Made by a program: the position numbers and the translations under genes. This document shows positions 9,402 to 18,602 of a stretch of DNA of 64,000 nt, piece after piece. The stretch comes from Geothrix oryzae (GTDB lineage: Bacteria > Acidobacteriota > Holophagae > Holophagales > Holophagaceae). Position 1 is the first letter of the stretch. Every line of letters begins with the position of its first letter. The notes below the pieces were generated by a model. That model was given only the letters and a program-made list of their open reading frames with translations, did no database searches and was not told where the DNA came from. The DNA lies in the NCBI RefSeq assembly GCF_030295385.1, contig NZ_AP027079.1, positions 1,426,001 through 1,490,000 on the forward strand. Direction: 5' to 3'.

Positions 9402-9833
9402 TCAGACCCGGAACGAATCCGGCCGCCAGGTCAGGATGCGCTTCTTGACGGCCTCTCCGCTCAGGTTCTGGTCGAGGACCTCCTGGACGCGATCCGCCAG
9501 TTCAGCGTCCGAGGCGAAGCGGAGGCCCACCATCTGCCTGACGGTGAGTTCGTGGATGCGGGCCTGCAACTCCGGGGGGAGCAGGCGCTGCATCCTGAGG
9601 GTCTCCTCCAGGCGGATCAGCCGATCCTGCACCTTCAGCGCGTACCCGCGCACCTGCAGGGCCAGCAGCAGGATGGCGATGGCCAGGACGGCCACCCAGG
9701 TGGCGTGGAGGCTCGGGAATTTGAAGAGATGCCGGATGGTCGCGACGACCGTGACCAGGAAGACCGGGATCAGGATGAAATGCATGAGGGGATCGAAGCG
9801 ACGGTGGTTCGCGTAGGTCTGAGGCGCGGACAT
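9402..9833 (-). CDS. DUF6526 family membrane protein
   Basis: 143 residues. The N-terminus QTYANHRRFDPLMHF is the family hallmark. Two transmembrane helices follow (about residues 18-35 and 44-62), then a cytoplasmic helical tail of about 80 residues rich in L, R and E (RLIRLEETLRMQRLLPPELQARIHEL). No function is known for the family. The ATG at 9833 has GGAG 9 bases upstream. It lies 25 bases downstream of arfB, so the two may share a transcript. Confidence 0.8.
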   Translation of the reverse strand: MSAPQTYANHRRFDPLMHFILIPVFLVTVVATIRHLFKFPSLHATWVAVLAIAILLLALQVRGYALKVQDRLIRLEETLRMQRLLPPELQARIHELTVRQMVGLRFASDAELADRVQEVLDQNLSGEAVKKRILTWRPDSFRV

Positions 9834-9858
9834 GGGGTCTCCGGAGGGAAATCCCAGC

Positions 9859-10284
9859 TTACTCCAGCGGGCCGCTGCGGTGCCGCTTGAGGTGCGAGGC
9901 CCGCTTCTTGGCGTCCAGCCGCCGCTCCTTCGAGGCCTTCGTGGGGCGGGTGGCGCGCCTTGGAATGGGCCGCACCAGAGCTGCCCGGATGGCGTCGGCG
10001 GCCTTCTCCCGGGCGTCCTCGAGATTCTTCAGCTGATCGCGGGTGCGGTCGCTGATCACGATCCACAGGCCCTCCGCATCCAGCCGGTTGCGCTGGGAGG
10101 CCCGGAGCCGGAGCAGCGCGTCCTCGGGCAGACCCTCGATGGCGGCAAGGTCGATGCGCAGCTCCACCTTGGAAGACACCTTGTTCACATTCTGCCCGCC
10201 GGCGCCGCCGGCACGCACCGCCTTGAAGCGGATCGCGTCGCCGGGAACGCGGACGGAGGCGGTGACTTGGATGGGATCGGCCAT
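9859..10284 (-). CDS. arfB: Alternative ribosome-rescue factor / peptidyl-tRNA hydrolase ArfB
   Basis: 141-residue release-factor-like protein that frees stalled ribosomes by hydrolysing peptidyl-tRNA. The catalytic GGQ motif sits in RAGGAGGQNVNKV near residue 30. The C-terminal tail is strongly basic (RRATRPTKASKERRLDAKKRASHLKRHR), which in ArfB/YaeJ threads into the empty mRNA channel. Length and architecture fit the family, and no stop-codon recognition domain is present. It ends the leftward run that includes the MacAB-like transporter but is probably separate from it. Confidence 0.93.
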   Translation of the reverse strand: MADPIQVTASVRVPGDAIRFKAVRAGGAGGQNVNKVSSKVELRIDLAAIEGLPEDALLRLRASQRNRLDAEGLWIVISDRTRDQLKNLEDAREKAADAIRAALVRPIPRRATRPTKASKERRLDAKKRASHLKRHRSGPLE

Positions 10285-10305
10285 GAAGCGATCCTAACGC
10301 CCCTT

Positions 10306-11619
10306 TCAGCGCATCGCCTCCATGGGGCTGAGGCGCATGGCGCGGAAGGCGGGATAGAGGCCGAATACCAGGGCCAGGGCCAGGGCCACGATCCAGGCGG
10401 TGATCAGGCCGATGGGGTTCACCACCAGGCCGTAGGGGAAGTTGGCGGAAAGCGCCTGGCAGAGCAGGCCGCCGGAGAGGGTCCCGAGCAGGGCGCCGAT
10501 GGCGGCCAGCACCACGGCCTCCAGGAGGAACTGGATGAAGATCTCGTGATCAGAGGCCCCCAGGGCCTTGCGGAGGCCGATCTCGAAGCGGCGGTCGCTG
10601 AAGCTGATGAGCATCACCGACAGCACCCCCACGCCGCCCACCAGGAGGACGGTCCCGGCCAGGCTCAGCAGCACCACCTGCCAGCCATGCATCTGCTCCA
10701 GGAAGTTCTGGTAGGCCTTGGCGGCCTCGGCGTCCAGGTCCACGATTTCCGCGTCCTCGATGCCGTGGTGCGCCTGGCGGACCCGGCCCAGCAGCATGGC
10801 GGAGACCTCCCCCATGTCCTCGGTGCGGCGCAGCTTCACGGTGACCTGGGCCAGCTTGTGGGCCGGGTCCATGCGGTCCATGTAGGTCTCGAGGGGAATC
10901 AGGATGCCGTTGGCATCGGTGTAGTTCTCCTCGTTGAAGATCTGGCCCGGAGCCTGCACGCCCACGATGCGGAAGGGCACACCCTCCACCACCAGGTCGC
11001 GGCCCACGGGATCCCCGCCGCCGAAGAGCTTGGAGGCGAGCGTGGCGCCCACCACGGCGACGGTGGACCGGCGGCGCTGGTCGTCCTCGGTGAGACCGCG
11101 GCCGAGGCCGATGGGGCGGTTCATCCAGGTGGCGTAGTCCGGGGAGACGCCCGTGACGAAGATGCGTTCCGTGTCTCCGGTGATGCGCACGGACGAGGTG
11201 CGCTGGGCCCGGGGCAGGAAGGCCAGCACCTTGGGATGCGGGGTCGTGAGGCGGGGGACATCCTCGTAGCGCAACCCGGGGCTCATGTTGAAGCGCTTGC
11301 GCTCTTCTCCGGTCTCGGGGGTCTTCTGGGTGATGCGCACGGTCCCGTCCCAGCTCATGCCGGCGAAACCCGTGCTGATCTTGTCCATGATGCCGTCCAG
11401 CACGGAGGTCATCACCACCAGGGCGAAGACGCCGAGCATGAGCAGGGTCAGGGTGAGCAGGCTGCGGACTTTATGGGCCCAGAGCTCCACCAGGCCCGTG
11501 CGGACCACCTCCCAGAGCATGCCCGCACTGAAGCCGCGGGTGCGCGCCGCCGGGGCGGGCGCCTCGCCATCCAGCAGGGAAGGGCCGGGGGAACGGAGGA
11601 TGAAGGTCTCGTCACTCAT
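10306..11619 (-). CDS. MacB-like ABC transporter permease 2
   Basis: 437 residues with the MacB/FtsX-type layout: a cytoplasmic N-terminal ~45 residues, TM1 (about 50-75, VRSLLTLTLLMLGVFALVVM), a large periplasmic domain (MacB_PCD, about 75-310) and three C-terminal helices in the FtsX region ending in the signature LYPAFRAMRLSPMEAMR. It works in the inner membrane as a mechanotransmission permease, not a classical pore. The start overlaps the end of the upstream permease by 8 bases, so it is translationally coupled. The substrate cannot be read from sequence; macrolide-type drugs, lipoproteins or peptides are all known for this family. Confidence 0.92.
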   Translation of the reverse strand: MSDETFILRSPGPSLLDGEAPAPAARTRGFSAGMLWEVVRTGLVELWAHKVRSLLTLTLLMLGVFALVVMTSVLDGIMDKISTGFAGMSWDGTVRITQKTPETGEERKRFNMSPGLRYEDVPRLTTPHPKVLAFLPRAQRTSSVRITGDTERIFVTGVSPDYATWMNRPIGLGRGLTEDDQRRRSTVAVVGATLASKLFGGGDPVGRDLVVEGVPFRIVGVQAPGQIFNEENYTDANGILIPLETYMDRMDPAHKLAQVTVKLRRTEDMGEVSAMLLGRVRQAHHGIEDAEIVDLDAEAAKAYQNFLEQMHGWQVVLLSLAGTVLLVGGVGVLSVMLISFSDRRFEIGLRKALGASDHEIFIQFLLEAVVLAAIGALLGTLSGGLLCQALSANFPYGLVVNPIGLITAWIVALALALVFGLYPAFRAMRLSPMEAMR

Positions 11620-12862
11620 AACGGAGGGCCTCCATGGGGGACAGCCGCGAGGCCTTCCAGGCAGGGTAGAGCGCGAACAGGAAGCCGAAGACGGCCGCCA
11701 GCCCGTAGGCCCAGAGGAAGCTGGCCGGAGTCATGTAGAGCGGGATCCCGATGCTCTTGGTGATGACCCAGGAGAAGCCGACACCGAGCACCAGGCCGGC
11801 CAGCCCGCCCAGGGCGGTGAGCAGCAGGGCCTCGGTCATGAAGCCCTTGAAGATCTCGCGGCCCGAGGCCCCGATGGCCATCTTCACGCCCACTTCGCGC
11901 ACGCGCTCCTTGAGGCCGGCCATCTGGATGTTCACATTGACGATGCCGCCGCCGATCAGGGCCAGCACGCCCGAGAGCATGAAGATGATGTCGTAGACGC
12001 TCTCCTGGCTGTCGCGGCGCCGGATGCGGGCGGCCACATCGTCCAGGCGGAAGTCCTCCTGGAGGCGGTGGTTGGCCTTCACCAGGTTGGAGAGCTGCTT
12101 GGAGAAGGCGCCCATGACATTGAGGTCGGGGATGCGGAAGGTGACCCGGTCCACGCGGCGATAGGCGTCTCCGTTCATGCGGCGCTGCACCAGATTGGCG
12201 GGGACGGCGATGATGCGGTTCCGCCACCAGAACTGGTTGCGCTGGTTTTCACGGAAGCGGAAGACGCGCTCCCGGAAGGTGCCAATGACGGTGACGGGAA
12301 TGTCCCCGATGCGCAGGGTCTGTCCCAGGGCATCGCCCTTGGGGAAGAAGATGTTGGCGGCCTCGGTGCCGAGGATGACGACCGGGGCGCCCACTTCCAT
12401 CTCGGCATTGGAAAAGCCGCGCCCCTGGGCCACCTCGTAGCCATTGGTCGGAACGAAGTCGCCGGCGATGCCGCTGATCTGCCGGTCCTGGTCCGCATAG
12501 GCCGAGACCACCCGCGAACGGGCGTTCTTCTGCCGGCTCACGCCCTGGATGGCATCGGCCCTCAGGGCTTCGCCGCCGATGGCGTCCGCGTCGCGCAGGC
12601 CCAGGTTGGCCTGCTGCATCGCCGTGGGGCGCCCGTCGCGCACGGCCGCCTTGGGCTGGACATTCAGTTTGTCGAGGCCGCCCATTTTGATGTACATCTG
12701 GTCGGCGCGCTTGCGCTGGCTGTCGGAGATGGAGAAGCCGCCCAGCACCGAGGCCACGCCCAGGAGCACGCCCAGGGCCTGCAGGATCGAGCGGCCGAGG
12801 TTCTCCCGGATCTCGACCCAGGCCCCGAGCAGCCGCTCGCGGAAGGCGCCGGTGGTCGCCAT
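11612..12862 (-). CDS. MacB-like ABC transporter permease 1
   Basis: 416 residues, same fold as the following permease: TM1 near residues 20-45 (LQALGVLLGVASVLGGFSI), a periplasmic MacB_PCD domain and three C-terminal helices, ending ALYPAWKASRLSPMEALRYE. Two different permeases suggest a heterodimeric membrane unit rather than the homodimer of E. coli MacB, whose ATPase is fused. The start directly abuts the stop of the ATPase gene upstream (TAG at 12863), and its stop overlaps the second permease. Confidence 0.92.
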   Translation of the reverse strand: MATTGAFRERLLGAWVEIRENLGRSILQALGVLLGVASVLGGFSISDSQRKRADQMYIKMGGLDKLNVQPKAAVRDGRPTAMQQANLGLRDADAIGGEALRADAIQGVSRQKNARSRVVSAYADQDRQISGIAGDFVPTNGYEVAQGRGFSNAEMEVGAPVVILGTEAANIFFPKGDALGQTLRIGDIPVTVIGTFRERVFRFRENQRNQFWWRNRIIAVPANLVQRRMNGDAYRRVDRVTFRIPDLNVMGAFSKQLSNLVKANHRLQEDFRLDDVAARIRRRDSQESVYDIIFMLSGVLALIGGGIVNVNIQMAGLKERVREVGVKMAIGASGREIFKGFMTEALLLTALGGLAGLVLGVGFSWVITKSIGIPLYMTPASFLWAYGLAAVFGFLFALYPAWKASRLSPMEALRYE

Positions 12863-13549
12863 CTAGGCCACTCCCTCGGCTAGGGCGATCAGTCCGTCCC
12901 GGATCTCCACGCGGCGTTCGGCCTGGGCGGCGATGGAGGGGTCATGGGTGACGAGCAGCAGCGTGTTCCCCTGTCGGTGGAGCTCCCGGAAGAGATCGAG
13001 CACTTCTGCACCGGTCTTGGAGTCCAGTGCCCCCGTGGGTTCGTCCGCCAGCAGGAGGGCGGGTTCGTTGGCCAGCGCGCGGGCCACGGCCACGCGCTGC
13101 TTCTGCCCGCCGGAGAGGGTGCCCGGCAACTTGTCGGCCTTGTCCGCGATGCCCACTTTCTCGAGCAGCGCGAGGGCCCGCTCCCGGCGCTCCCTGCGGC
13201 CCACGCCGGCGTAGAGCATGGGGAGTTCCACATTGCGGGCGATGCTCGCCTTGGGGAGGAGGTTGTAGCTCTGGAAGACGAAGCCGACCTTCTCGTTGCG
13301 GATCCGGGCCAGGTCGCCGCCGGAGAGCCCCTGGACCTGGCGTCCATCCAGGGTGTAGCTGCCTCCAGTGGGCAGGTCCAGGCAGCCTAGGATGGCCATG
13401 AGGGTGGATTTGCCCGAGCCCGAGGGGCCGATGAGGGCCACGAACTCGCCCTTCTCCACGGTGAGGTCGATGCCGCGCAGGGCGTGCACCGCCGTGCCGT
13501 TGGCGCCGTAGACCTTGGTGAGGCCTTCTGTCTGGATGATCGTGGACAT
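12863..13549 (-). CDS. ABC transporter ATP-binding protein (MacB/LolD type)
   Basis: 228-residue ATPase that powers the two adjoining permeases. Walker A is GPSGSGKST, the Q-loop is in [10 protein letters not shown], the signature [15 protein letters not shown], Walker [13 protein letters not shown], and the H-loop LLVTHDPS. The length and the insertion-free shape match the LolD/MacB N-terminal group. AGGAA lies 7 bases before the ATG. It is downstream of the adaptor gene across a 108-bp gap that contains a GC-rich hairpin, so expression of the adaptor and transporter parts may be partly uncoupled. Confidence 0.95.
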   Translation of the reverse strand: MSTIIQTEGLTKVYGANGTAVHALRGIDLTVEKGEFVALIGPSGSGKSTLMAILGCLDLPTGGSYTLDGRQVQGLSGGDLARIRNEKVGFVFQSYNLLPKASIARNVELPMLYAGVGRRERRERALALLEKVGIADKADKLPGTLSGGQKQRVAVARALANEPALLLADEPTGALDSKTGAEVLDLFRELHRQGNTLLLVTHDPSIAAQAERRVEIRDGLIALAEGVA

Positions 13550-13608
13550 GCGATTCCTCAGTGGAGCAGGGTCCCGAGGGAGGCGGAGGCCGACCGAAGG
13601 GCGGGGGT

Positions 13609-13651
13609 GCGGGGGGACATCACGAGCGAAGCGAGCAGGCGGTCCCCCCGC
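13609..13651 (-). terminator. GC-rich hairpin between adaptor and ABC ATPase genes
   Basis: 10-bp stem GCGGGGGGAC / GTCCCCCCGC with a 23-base loop that itself contains the near-dyad GAGCGAAGCGAGC. No T-run follows on the minus strand. It could be an attenuator or intercistronic stabilising element. Confidence 0.45.
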
Positions 13652-13657
13652 GGAGCA

Positions 13658-14878
13658 TCAGTTGTTCTCATCGTCCTTCTCGACCTTCTTCTTGCTGGGG
13701 TCTTCCAGGCTCACCTGGTCGTTGGCTTTGAGGCCCGAGAGGATCTCCACGCGCTCGAGGGTGGCGATGCCGGCCTTCACGGGCACCACCTCGAAGTAGT
13801 CCTTCCAGTGGTCGGAGAGCCAGATGAACTTGCCGCGGCCGCTGAGGCCCTCCTTGGCCTTGGCGAGGTCCTGGGGCGAGAGATTCTCCTTCAGGCGGTA
13901 GACCACGGTCTGGCCATCCCGGCGCTGCAGAGCCTCGAGTGGCACGCTGACGGCCTTGTCGCGCTTCTCGCCGAGGATCTCCACATTGGCGCTCATGCCG
14001 GTCTTGAAGGCCTCGGTCAGCTCATCCAGGGCCACCTCGACCTTGAAGACCTTGATCTTCTCCACCAGATCCGCGGCCGGGGCCACGAAGCGCACCTTGC
14101 CGGTGAAGGCCCGCTGAGGATAGGCGTCCAGCGTGATGCGGACGGGCTGGCCCACCTTCACTTTGGCGATGTCCACCTCGTTGAGGTTCACCTTCACGAT
14201 GAGCGAGCCCAGGTCCGCCACGGTGAACACGACGGTCCCCGCGTTGAAGGAGCTGACGCCGGAGGTGATGGTGTCGCCCAGCTCCACACCCTTCTTGATG
14301 ACCACGCCGTTCATGGGAGCCGTGACCCGGGCCTTCTGGGTGGAGGCGTTGCCGCTGATGGGGATGCCCCGGTCCTCCACGATCTGATAGCGGGTCTGGG
14401 CGCTCTTGTAGGTCTCCTCCGCGAGGTCCCGCGTGGTGCGGGCGGACCGGAAGACCTGATCCGAGATGAGGCCTTCCTTGAAGAGGGCCGACTGCTGGGC
14501 GAAATCGCGCTCCGCATTCTTGAAGCTCACCCGGGCCTGGGAGACGCTGCCCTGCACATCGGACAGGGTCTGGGCCTGGTTCACATCGGGCTCGACTTCC
14601 GCCAGCACCTCGCCGGCCTTCACGGTGGCGCCCTCGCGGACCTTCAGGCCCACGATGCGGCCCGACACGGTGGATTTCACATCCACCTTGGTGAGGGGGT
14701 CCACCATGCCGACCTCGCGGACGCTCACCTGGAGATCCTCGGCCTGGACCTTCCCCAACCGGAACGGAGTGCTCGCCTCGGCCTTCTTGCCCTTGCCGTC
14801 GCTGCCCTTGAGGGTGAAGAACATGCCGGCCGCCAAGGCGGCTCCGGCCACGGTTACGATGACCCATCGCTTCTGCAT
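13658..14878 (-). CDS. Periplasmic adaptor (membrane fusion) protein, MacA/HlyD type
   Basis: 406 residues. It links the inner-membrane ABC unit to an outer-membrane channel. One N-terminal membrane anchor (WVIVTVAGAALAAGMFF) is followed by a lipoyl half-motif (VSGRIVGLKVREGATVKAGEVLAEV), an alpha-hairpin of about 90 residues, the second lipoyl half (ARVTAPMNGVVIKKGVELGD) and a beta-barrel. The ATG at 14878 (MQKRW) was chosen because the anchor begins there; the longer frame adds 60 unconserved residues. No outer-membrane TolC-like gene is adjacent, so a channel encoded elsewhere is presumably used. Confidence 0.92.
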   Translation of the reverse strand: MQKRWVIVTVAGAALAAGMFFTLKGSDGKGKKAEASTPFRLGKVQAEDLQVSVREVGMVDPLTKVDVKSTVSGRIVGLKVREGATVKAGEVLAEVEPDVNQAQTLSDVQGSVSQARVSFKNAERDFAQQSALFKEGLISDQVFRSARTTRDLAEETYKSAQTRYQIVEDRGIPISGNASTQKARVTAPMNGVVIKKGVELGDTITSGVSSFNAGTVVFTVADLGSLIVKVNLNEVDIAKVKVGQPVRITLDAYPQRAFTGKVRFVAPAADLVEKIKVFKVEVALDELTEAFKTGMSANVEILGEKRDKAVSVPLEALQRRDGQTVVYRLKENLSPQDLAKAKEGLSGRGKFIWLSDHWKDYFEVVPVKAGIATLERVEILSGLKANDQVSLEDPSKKKVEKDDENN

Positions 14879-15067
14879 GGAACCCCCAGATGGGAAAGAC
14901 GCCGGACCTGCCGGGATGATGGAATGCCTACGGCCCAGAGTCTGGGGCCGTTTAGGGGCGGTCTTCGGCGGGCTGTCGGAGGGCGCCGGCCAGGGGTCGG
15001 GACCTCCGGGGAAGGGCCTGTGTGGCGTCTCGCCACGCGCGATGTGGCAACGATCCACAAAATGGGC

Positions 15068-15084
15068 GTTAAACCTTATTTAAC
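15068..15084. promoter_or_regulatory. AT-rich palindrome in divergent region
   Basis: GTTAAA-CCTTA-TTTAAC, a perfect 6-bp dyad, within an AT-rich stretch (about 15060-15110). The 301-bp intergenic region 14879-15179 separates the divergent adaptor operon and the repeat-protein gene. It is a candidate operator or part of a promoter; I see nothing else in this gap. Confidence 0.4.
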
Positions 15085-15179
15085 TTGTATTGGATGAATT
15101 ATTTGCAAAATGGCACGAGGGCGGCATGAAGGACTGCGGGACGATTCCCCATCGCGGCCAGGCCGCATCGGAGCACACC

Positions 15180-15632
15180 ATGTCCAACACCTCGAAGCGC
15201 GTGGCTCTCCTCGTGGCGGCCGGCCTCATCGGCGCCTCCCTCATGGCCCAGACCCCCGCCCTTCCGCCGACGGGCCAGCAGGTGGAGCGGAAGGGCGAGC
15301 GCATCGAGCGCCGGGGCGAAGCCCAGGAGCGCAAGGGCGAGCGTCAGGAGCGGCGCGGCGAACGGAACGAGCGCCAGGGCGAGCGCAAGGAACGGCAGGG
15401 CGCCCGCCTGGAGAAGAAGGGCGAGGCCCTCGAGGCCCAGGGCAGGGTGAAGGCCGGCGAGGCTCTCGAGCGCAAGGGCGAACGCCGTGAAACCGTGGGC
15501 GCCGCCCAGGAAGCCAAGGGCGCGCGGCAGCAGGTCCGCGGCGAGCGGAACCAGCGGCAGGGCGAGCGCAAGGAGCGCCGGGGCGAGCGGGTGCAGCGCA
15601 AGGGCGAGGCCCTGGAGGCCAAGGGCAAGTAG
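15180..15632 (+). CDS. Secreted charged-repeat protein (ERKGER repeats)
   Basis: 150 residues. A signal peptide (residues 1-24, ending LMAQ) is followed by a mature region built almost entirely from imperfect 7-residue units of the form E-R-K/R/Q-G-E-R/A-x. Nearly every seventh residue is Gly and the rest are Glu, Arg, Gln, Lys or Ala. The composition predicts a highly charged, probably helical or disordered exported protein; there is no enzyme-like motif. It is monocistronic, ending at a strong hairpin. I do not know its function; scaffolding, envelope or stress-protective roles are guesses. Confidence 0.75.
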   Translation: MSNTSKRVALLVAAGLIGASLMAQTPALPPTGQQVERKGERIERRGEAQERKGERQERRGERNERQGERKERQGARLEKKGEALEAQGRVKAGEALERKGERRETVGAAQEAKGARQQVRGERNQRQGERKERRGERVQRKGEALEAKGK

Positions 15633-15645
15633 CGCTTCCGTCCCT

Positions 15646-15682
15646 CATGAAAGCGGCCCCCGGGAAGGGGGCCGCTTTCATG
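15646..15682. terminator. Bidirectional terminator
   Basis: Perfect 16-bp stem (CATGAAAGCGGCCCCC / GGGGGCCGCTTTCATG) with a 5-base loop, lying between the convergent repeat-protein gene and ackA. Confidence 0.85.
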
Positions 15683-15696
15683 AACCGGGAAACGGG

Positions 15697-16878
15697 CTAT
15701 CGCACGGTCTCACGCGCGATCATCAGCTCCTCGTTGGTGGGAACCACCGTGACGACCACGCGGGAATCCGGGGTGCTGATGATCCGTTCACCGGTGCCGT
15801 GCTCGTTGGCCTCAGGATCGAGCTTCACGCCCAGGAAGCCGAGCTTGCTGCAGACCTTGGCGCGGACATAGGTGCTGTGGGTGCCGATGCCGGCGGTGAA
15901 GGTGATGGCATCCACGCCGTCCAGGACGGTGGCGTAGGATCCGATGAACTGCCGCACATTGTAGGTCAGGAGGTCGCGGGCCAGGCGGGCGCGGTCATTG
16001 CCACTCTCGGCGGCCAGTTCGATCTCGCGGAAGTCGGAGGACACGCCGGAAATGCCCAGCAGCCCTGATTTCTTGTTCAGCAGGTCGGTGATGGCGGCGT
16101 AGTCCAGGTGCTCGTATTCCATGAGCATTTCCACCACGCTGGGATCGATGGTGCCGCAGCGGGTGCCCATGATGACCCCCTGGAGCGGCGTCATGCCCAT
16201 GCTGGTGTCCACGCTCTTGCCGTGGTCCACGGCGCAGATGCTGGTGCCGTTGCCAATGTGGCAGGTGATGATCTTCAGGGCCCGGAGGGGGCGGCAGAGC
16301 AGGATGGCGGTGCGGGCCGCCACGAAGGCGTGGCTGGTGCCGTGGAAGCCATAGCGTCGGATGCCGTATTTCTGGCTCAATTCGTAGGGGATGCCGTAAG
16401 TGCGGGCATGATCCGGGATGTTGTGGTGGAAGGCCGTGTCGAAGACCGCCACATGGGGCACATCCGGGAAGGTCTCCTTGGCCACTCGGATGCCCAGGGC
16501 GTTCGCGGGGTTGTGGAGCGGGGCGTACATCGCGAAGGCCTCGATGTCGTGCAGCACCTCGTCGGTCACCAGCACGGAGTCGCCGTACTTGGGACCGCCG
16601 TGCACCACCCGGTGGCCCACGGCGTGGACGGGCGTGTCGTGCAGCACGCCGGCATGGAGGCGCTCCAGGATGGCCTCCAGGGCCTCCCGGTGGGTCGGCA
16701 GGGCCAAGGTCTCCTTCCGCTTATCCCCGTCGATGGTGCAGGCGAGGATGGCGTCATTGAGGCCGATGCGCTCGGCCATGCCTTCGGCGATGGAGACTTC
16801 CTTCCCCATGTCGAACAGGTTGAACTTCAGACTCGACGAGCCGGCATTCAGAACGAGAACGAACACGGTATCCCCCAT
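15697..16878 (-). CDS. ackA: Acetate kinase
   Basis: 393 residues. Interconverts acetyl phosphate plus ADP with acetate plus ATP in the cytoplasm. The ASKHA-fold signatures are clear: LVLNAGSSSLKFNLF at the N-terminus, VGHRVVHGG, FDTAFHH, the RYGFHGTSHAFV motif and the adenosine-binding FTAGIGTHS near the C-terminus. No phosphotransacetylase gene is adjacent, so the pathway partner must be elsewhere. The ATG at 16878 has a weak ribosome-binding site; a GTG four codons downstream, preceded by GGGGGA, is an alternative start. The gene ends at the shared bidirectional hairpin. Confidence 0.96.
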   Translation of the reverse strand: MGDTVFVLVLNAGSSSLKFNLFDMGKEVSIAEGMAERIGLNDAILACTIDGDKRKETLALPTHREALEAILERLHAGVLHDTPVHAVGHRVVHGGPKYGDSVLVTDEVLHDIEAFAMYAPLHNPANALGIRVAKETFPDVPHVAVFDTAFHHNIPDHARTYGIPYELSQKYGIRRYGFHGTSHAFVAARTAILLCRPLRALKIITCHIGNGTSICAVDHGKSVDTSMGMTPLQGVIMGTRCGTIDPSVVEMLMEYEHLDYAAITDLLNKKSGLLGISGVSSDFREIELAAESGNDRARLARDLLTYNVRQFIGSYATVLDGVDAITFTAGIGTHSTYVRAKVCSKLGFLGVKLDPEANEHGTGERIISTPDSRVVVTVVPTNEELMIARETVR

Positions 16879-16939
16879 AGTCGGACCAGTCTACCGGTCT
16901 GACCATGTGACCAGAGCCGCATTGTCGATGAACCGGTCG

Positions 16940-18538
16940 TCATGAAAGCCGGAAGCGGTGGGTGAGGGTCTGCAGTTGCTGGGCGAGGTTGGCCAGCTCC
17001 TCGGTGGTCCGGGCCGTCTCCTGGACCGTTGCCGACAGCTCCGTGGCGGCGGAGGCATTGCGCTCCACCATCTGGGTGGCGGATCCCATGGCCTGCACCA
17101 CCTCCTCGCTGGCCCGGCCCTGCTCATCCATGGCGCTGGCGATCTCCTTCAGCTGGCCCGCGTTGTCCCGCACATTCCCTTCGATGCGTTCCAGGCTGCG
17201 GGCGGCTTCCTTCACGGAGGCGGCGCCATGCCCGACGCGCTCGCTGCTCTCCTGGATGAGGGCCGTGATCTCCTTGGCGGCGGCGCCGCTGCGCTCGGCC
17301 AGCTTCCGCACTTCCTCGGCCACCACGGCGAAGCCCTTGCCCATGGTCCCGGCCTTGGCCGCCTCGATGGCCGCGTTCAGGGAGAGCAGGTTCGTCTGGC
17401 GGGCGATGTCGGTGATGACGGTGGTGATCCGGCTGACCTTCGAGGAACTCTCCTCGATGGCCTCCATGGCCTTGCCGGTCTCCTGGACCGAGGTCAGGCC
17501 AAGGCGCCCCGCCTCCTGGGACCGGGAGGCCAGCTCCTCGGCGCGCTGGGTGCTCTGCTTGACCTGCTGGATGTTGGCGTTCATCTGCTCGAGGGCGGCG
17601 GAGGACCGCTCCATGGCCAGCCGCTCCTGTTCCGTGCTGCGCCGGAGTTCCTCGGTGGTGCGGTTCACCTGCTCGGTGGTGGCGGCCAGTTCCGTCGCGC
17701 TTGAGGCCGTCCCCTCGGCCGATTGGGCGATGGCCTGGATGTCGTGACGGAGGCCCTCGATGACATGGCGGAGCCCCGAGGCCACCTGGGCAAGTTCATC
17801 CTTGCCCGCGACCTGGGGCAGCTGGGTGAGATCCCCCTTGGCGAGACCGTCCATGACCGTCTCGATGGTCTGGGCCTTCTGGCCCACCTGGGATCCGATG
17901 GTGCGGCTCATGAAGGCGCCGATGAGGATGGCGGCGGCGCTGACGCCCAGAATCCAGGCTTTCCCGAGGGTGGAATGGCGGGCGTCCTCCTTGATGCCGA
18001 CCTCCGCGGCCACTTCCGAAGCCTTCTGGAGCTTGAGCATCCGGTCCCGGGAGGTGCGCATGATGTCCACATTGCCTTCCAGCAGGCTGGAAATGGTCTT
18101 GGGGTTCCGATCCGCGCGGGCCTGGGCCAGCAGGGCCGGGAAGGCCGCGTCGTACTTCTTGAAGGCCTGGACGGCTTCATCGAGGAGCGCGCGTTCATCA
18201 CCGGACCAAGAGAGGGTCTGAAGAGTGGCCATGTCCTTCTGGAGGGTGTCCGAATATTCCTTCAGCTTGCCCTCGCGGAGCGTGATGTAGTCGGCATCAG
18301 CGGCCCCGCCGATCATGCTGGTGTGGAGCGTCCTGAAGAGGTTCATGCCGTTCAGGACCCGGGAGAGGGTGGCGGTCTTCACCAGCTGGGTGGCCACATC
18401 CCGCTGCCCGGCCTGGAGCTCGTCCACGGTGAACCATCCGAGGCCGCCCACCAGGGCCAAGGCGAGGATCTGGATGCCGAGGAGAAGGTTGAATTTTCCC
18501 CGCATTTTCAGGCTGTCTGTGATTTTTCCGATGCCCAT
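16940..18538 (-). CDS. Methyl-accepting chemotaxis protein
   Basis: 532 residues. TM1 at about residues 15-35, a periplasmic four-helix-bundle sensor of about 150 residues, TM2 near 190-210 ([14 protein letters not shown]), a HAMP region, then a long cytoplasmic signalling domain. The hairpin tip core [18 protein letters not shown] and [12 protein letters not shown] are the canonical CheA/CheW contact and adaptation sequences. It transmits an unknown chemical signal to the flagellar or pilus system. Start ATG 18538 has a GAGGTGG site. No che genes are in the window, so it is an orphan receptor here. Confidence 0.95.
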   Translation of the reverse strand: MGIGKITDSLKMRGKFNLLLGIQILALALVGGLGWFTVDELQAGQRDVATQLVKTATLSRVLNGMNLFRTLHTSMIGGAADADYITLREGKLKEYSDTLQKDMATLQTLSWSGDERALLDEAVQAFKKYDAAFPALLAQARADRNPKTISSLLEGNVDIMRTSRDRMLKLQKASEVAAEVGIKEDARHSTLGKAWILGVSAAAILIGAFMSRTIGSQVGQKAQTIETVMDGLAKGDLTQLPQVAGKDELAQVASGLRHVIEGLRHDIQAIAQSAEGTASSATELAATTEQVNRTTEELRRSTEQERLAMERSSAALEQMNANIQQVKQSTQRAEELASRSQEAGRLGLTSVQETGKAMEAIEESSSKVSRITTVITDIARQTNLLSLNAAIEAAKAGTMGKGFAVVAEEVRKLAERSGAAAKEITALIQESSERVGHGAASVKEAARSLERIEGNVRDNAGQLKEIASAMDEQGRASEEVVQAMGSATQMVERNASAATELSATVQETARTTEELANLAQQLQTLTHRFRLS

Positions 18539-18602
18539 GACCCACCTCGATGCTTCTTTATCGGGTGAGTCGCGCATCCGGTTGAATCAGGGCATGGCGA
18601 TT

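Noticed and set aside
15240-15630. Repeats in the charged-repeat gene as a CRISPR or tandem-repeat array
   Set aside because: They are imperfect and in frame, encoding protein heptads, with no constant repeat separated by unique spacers.
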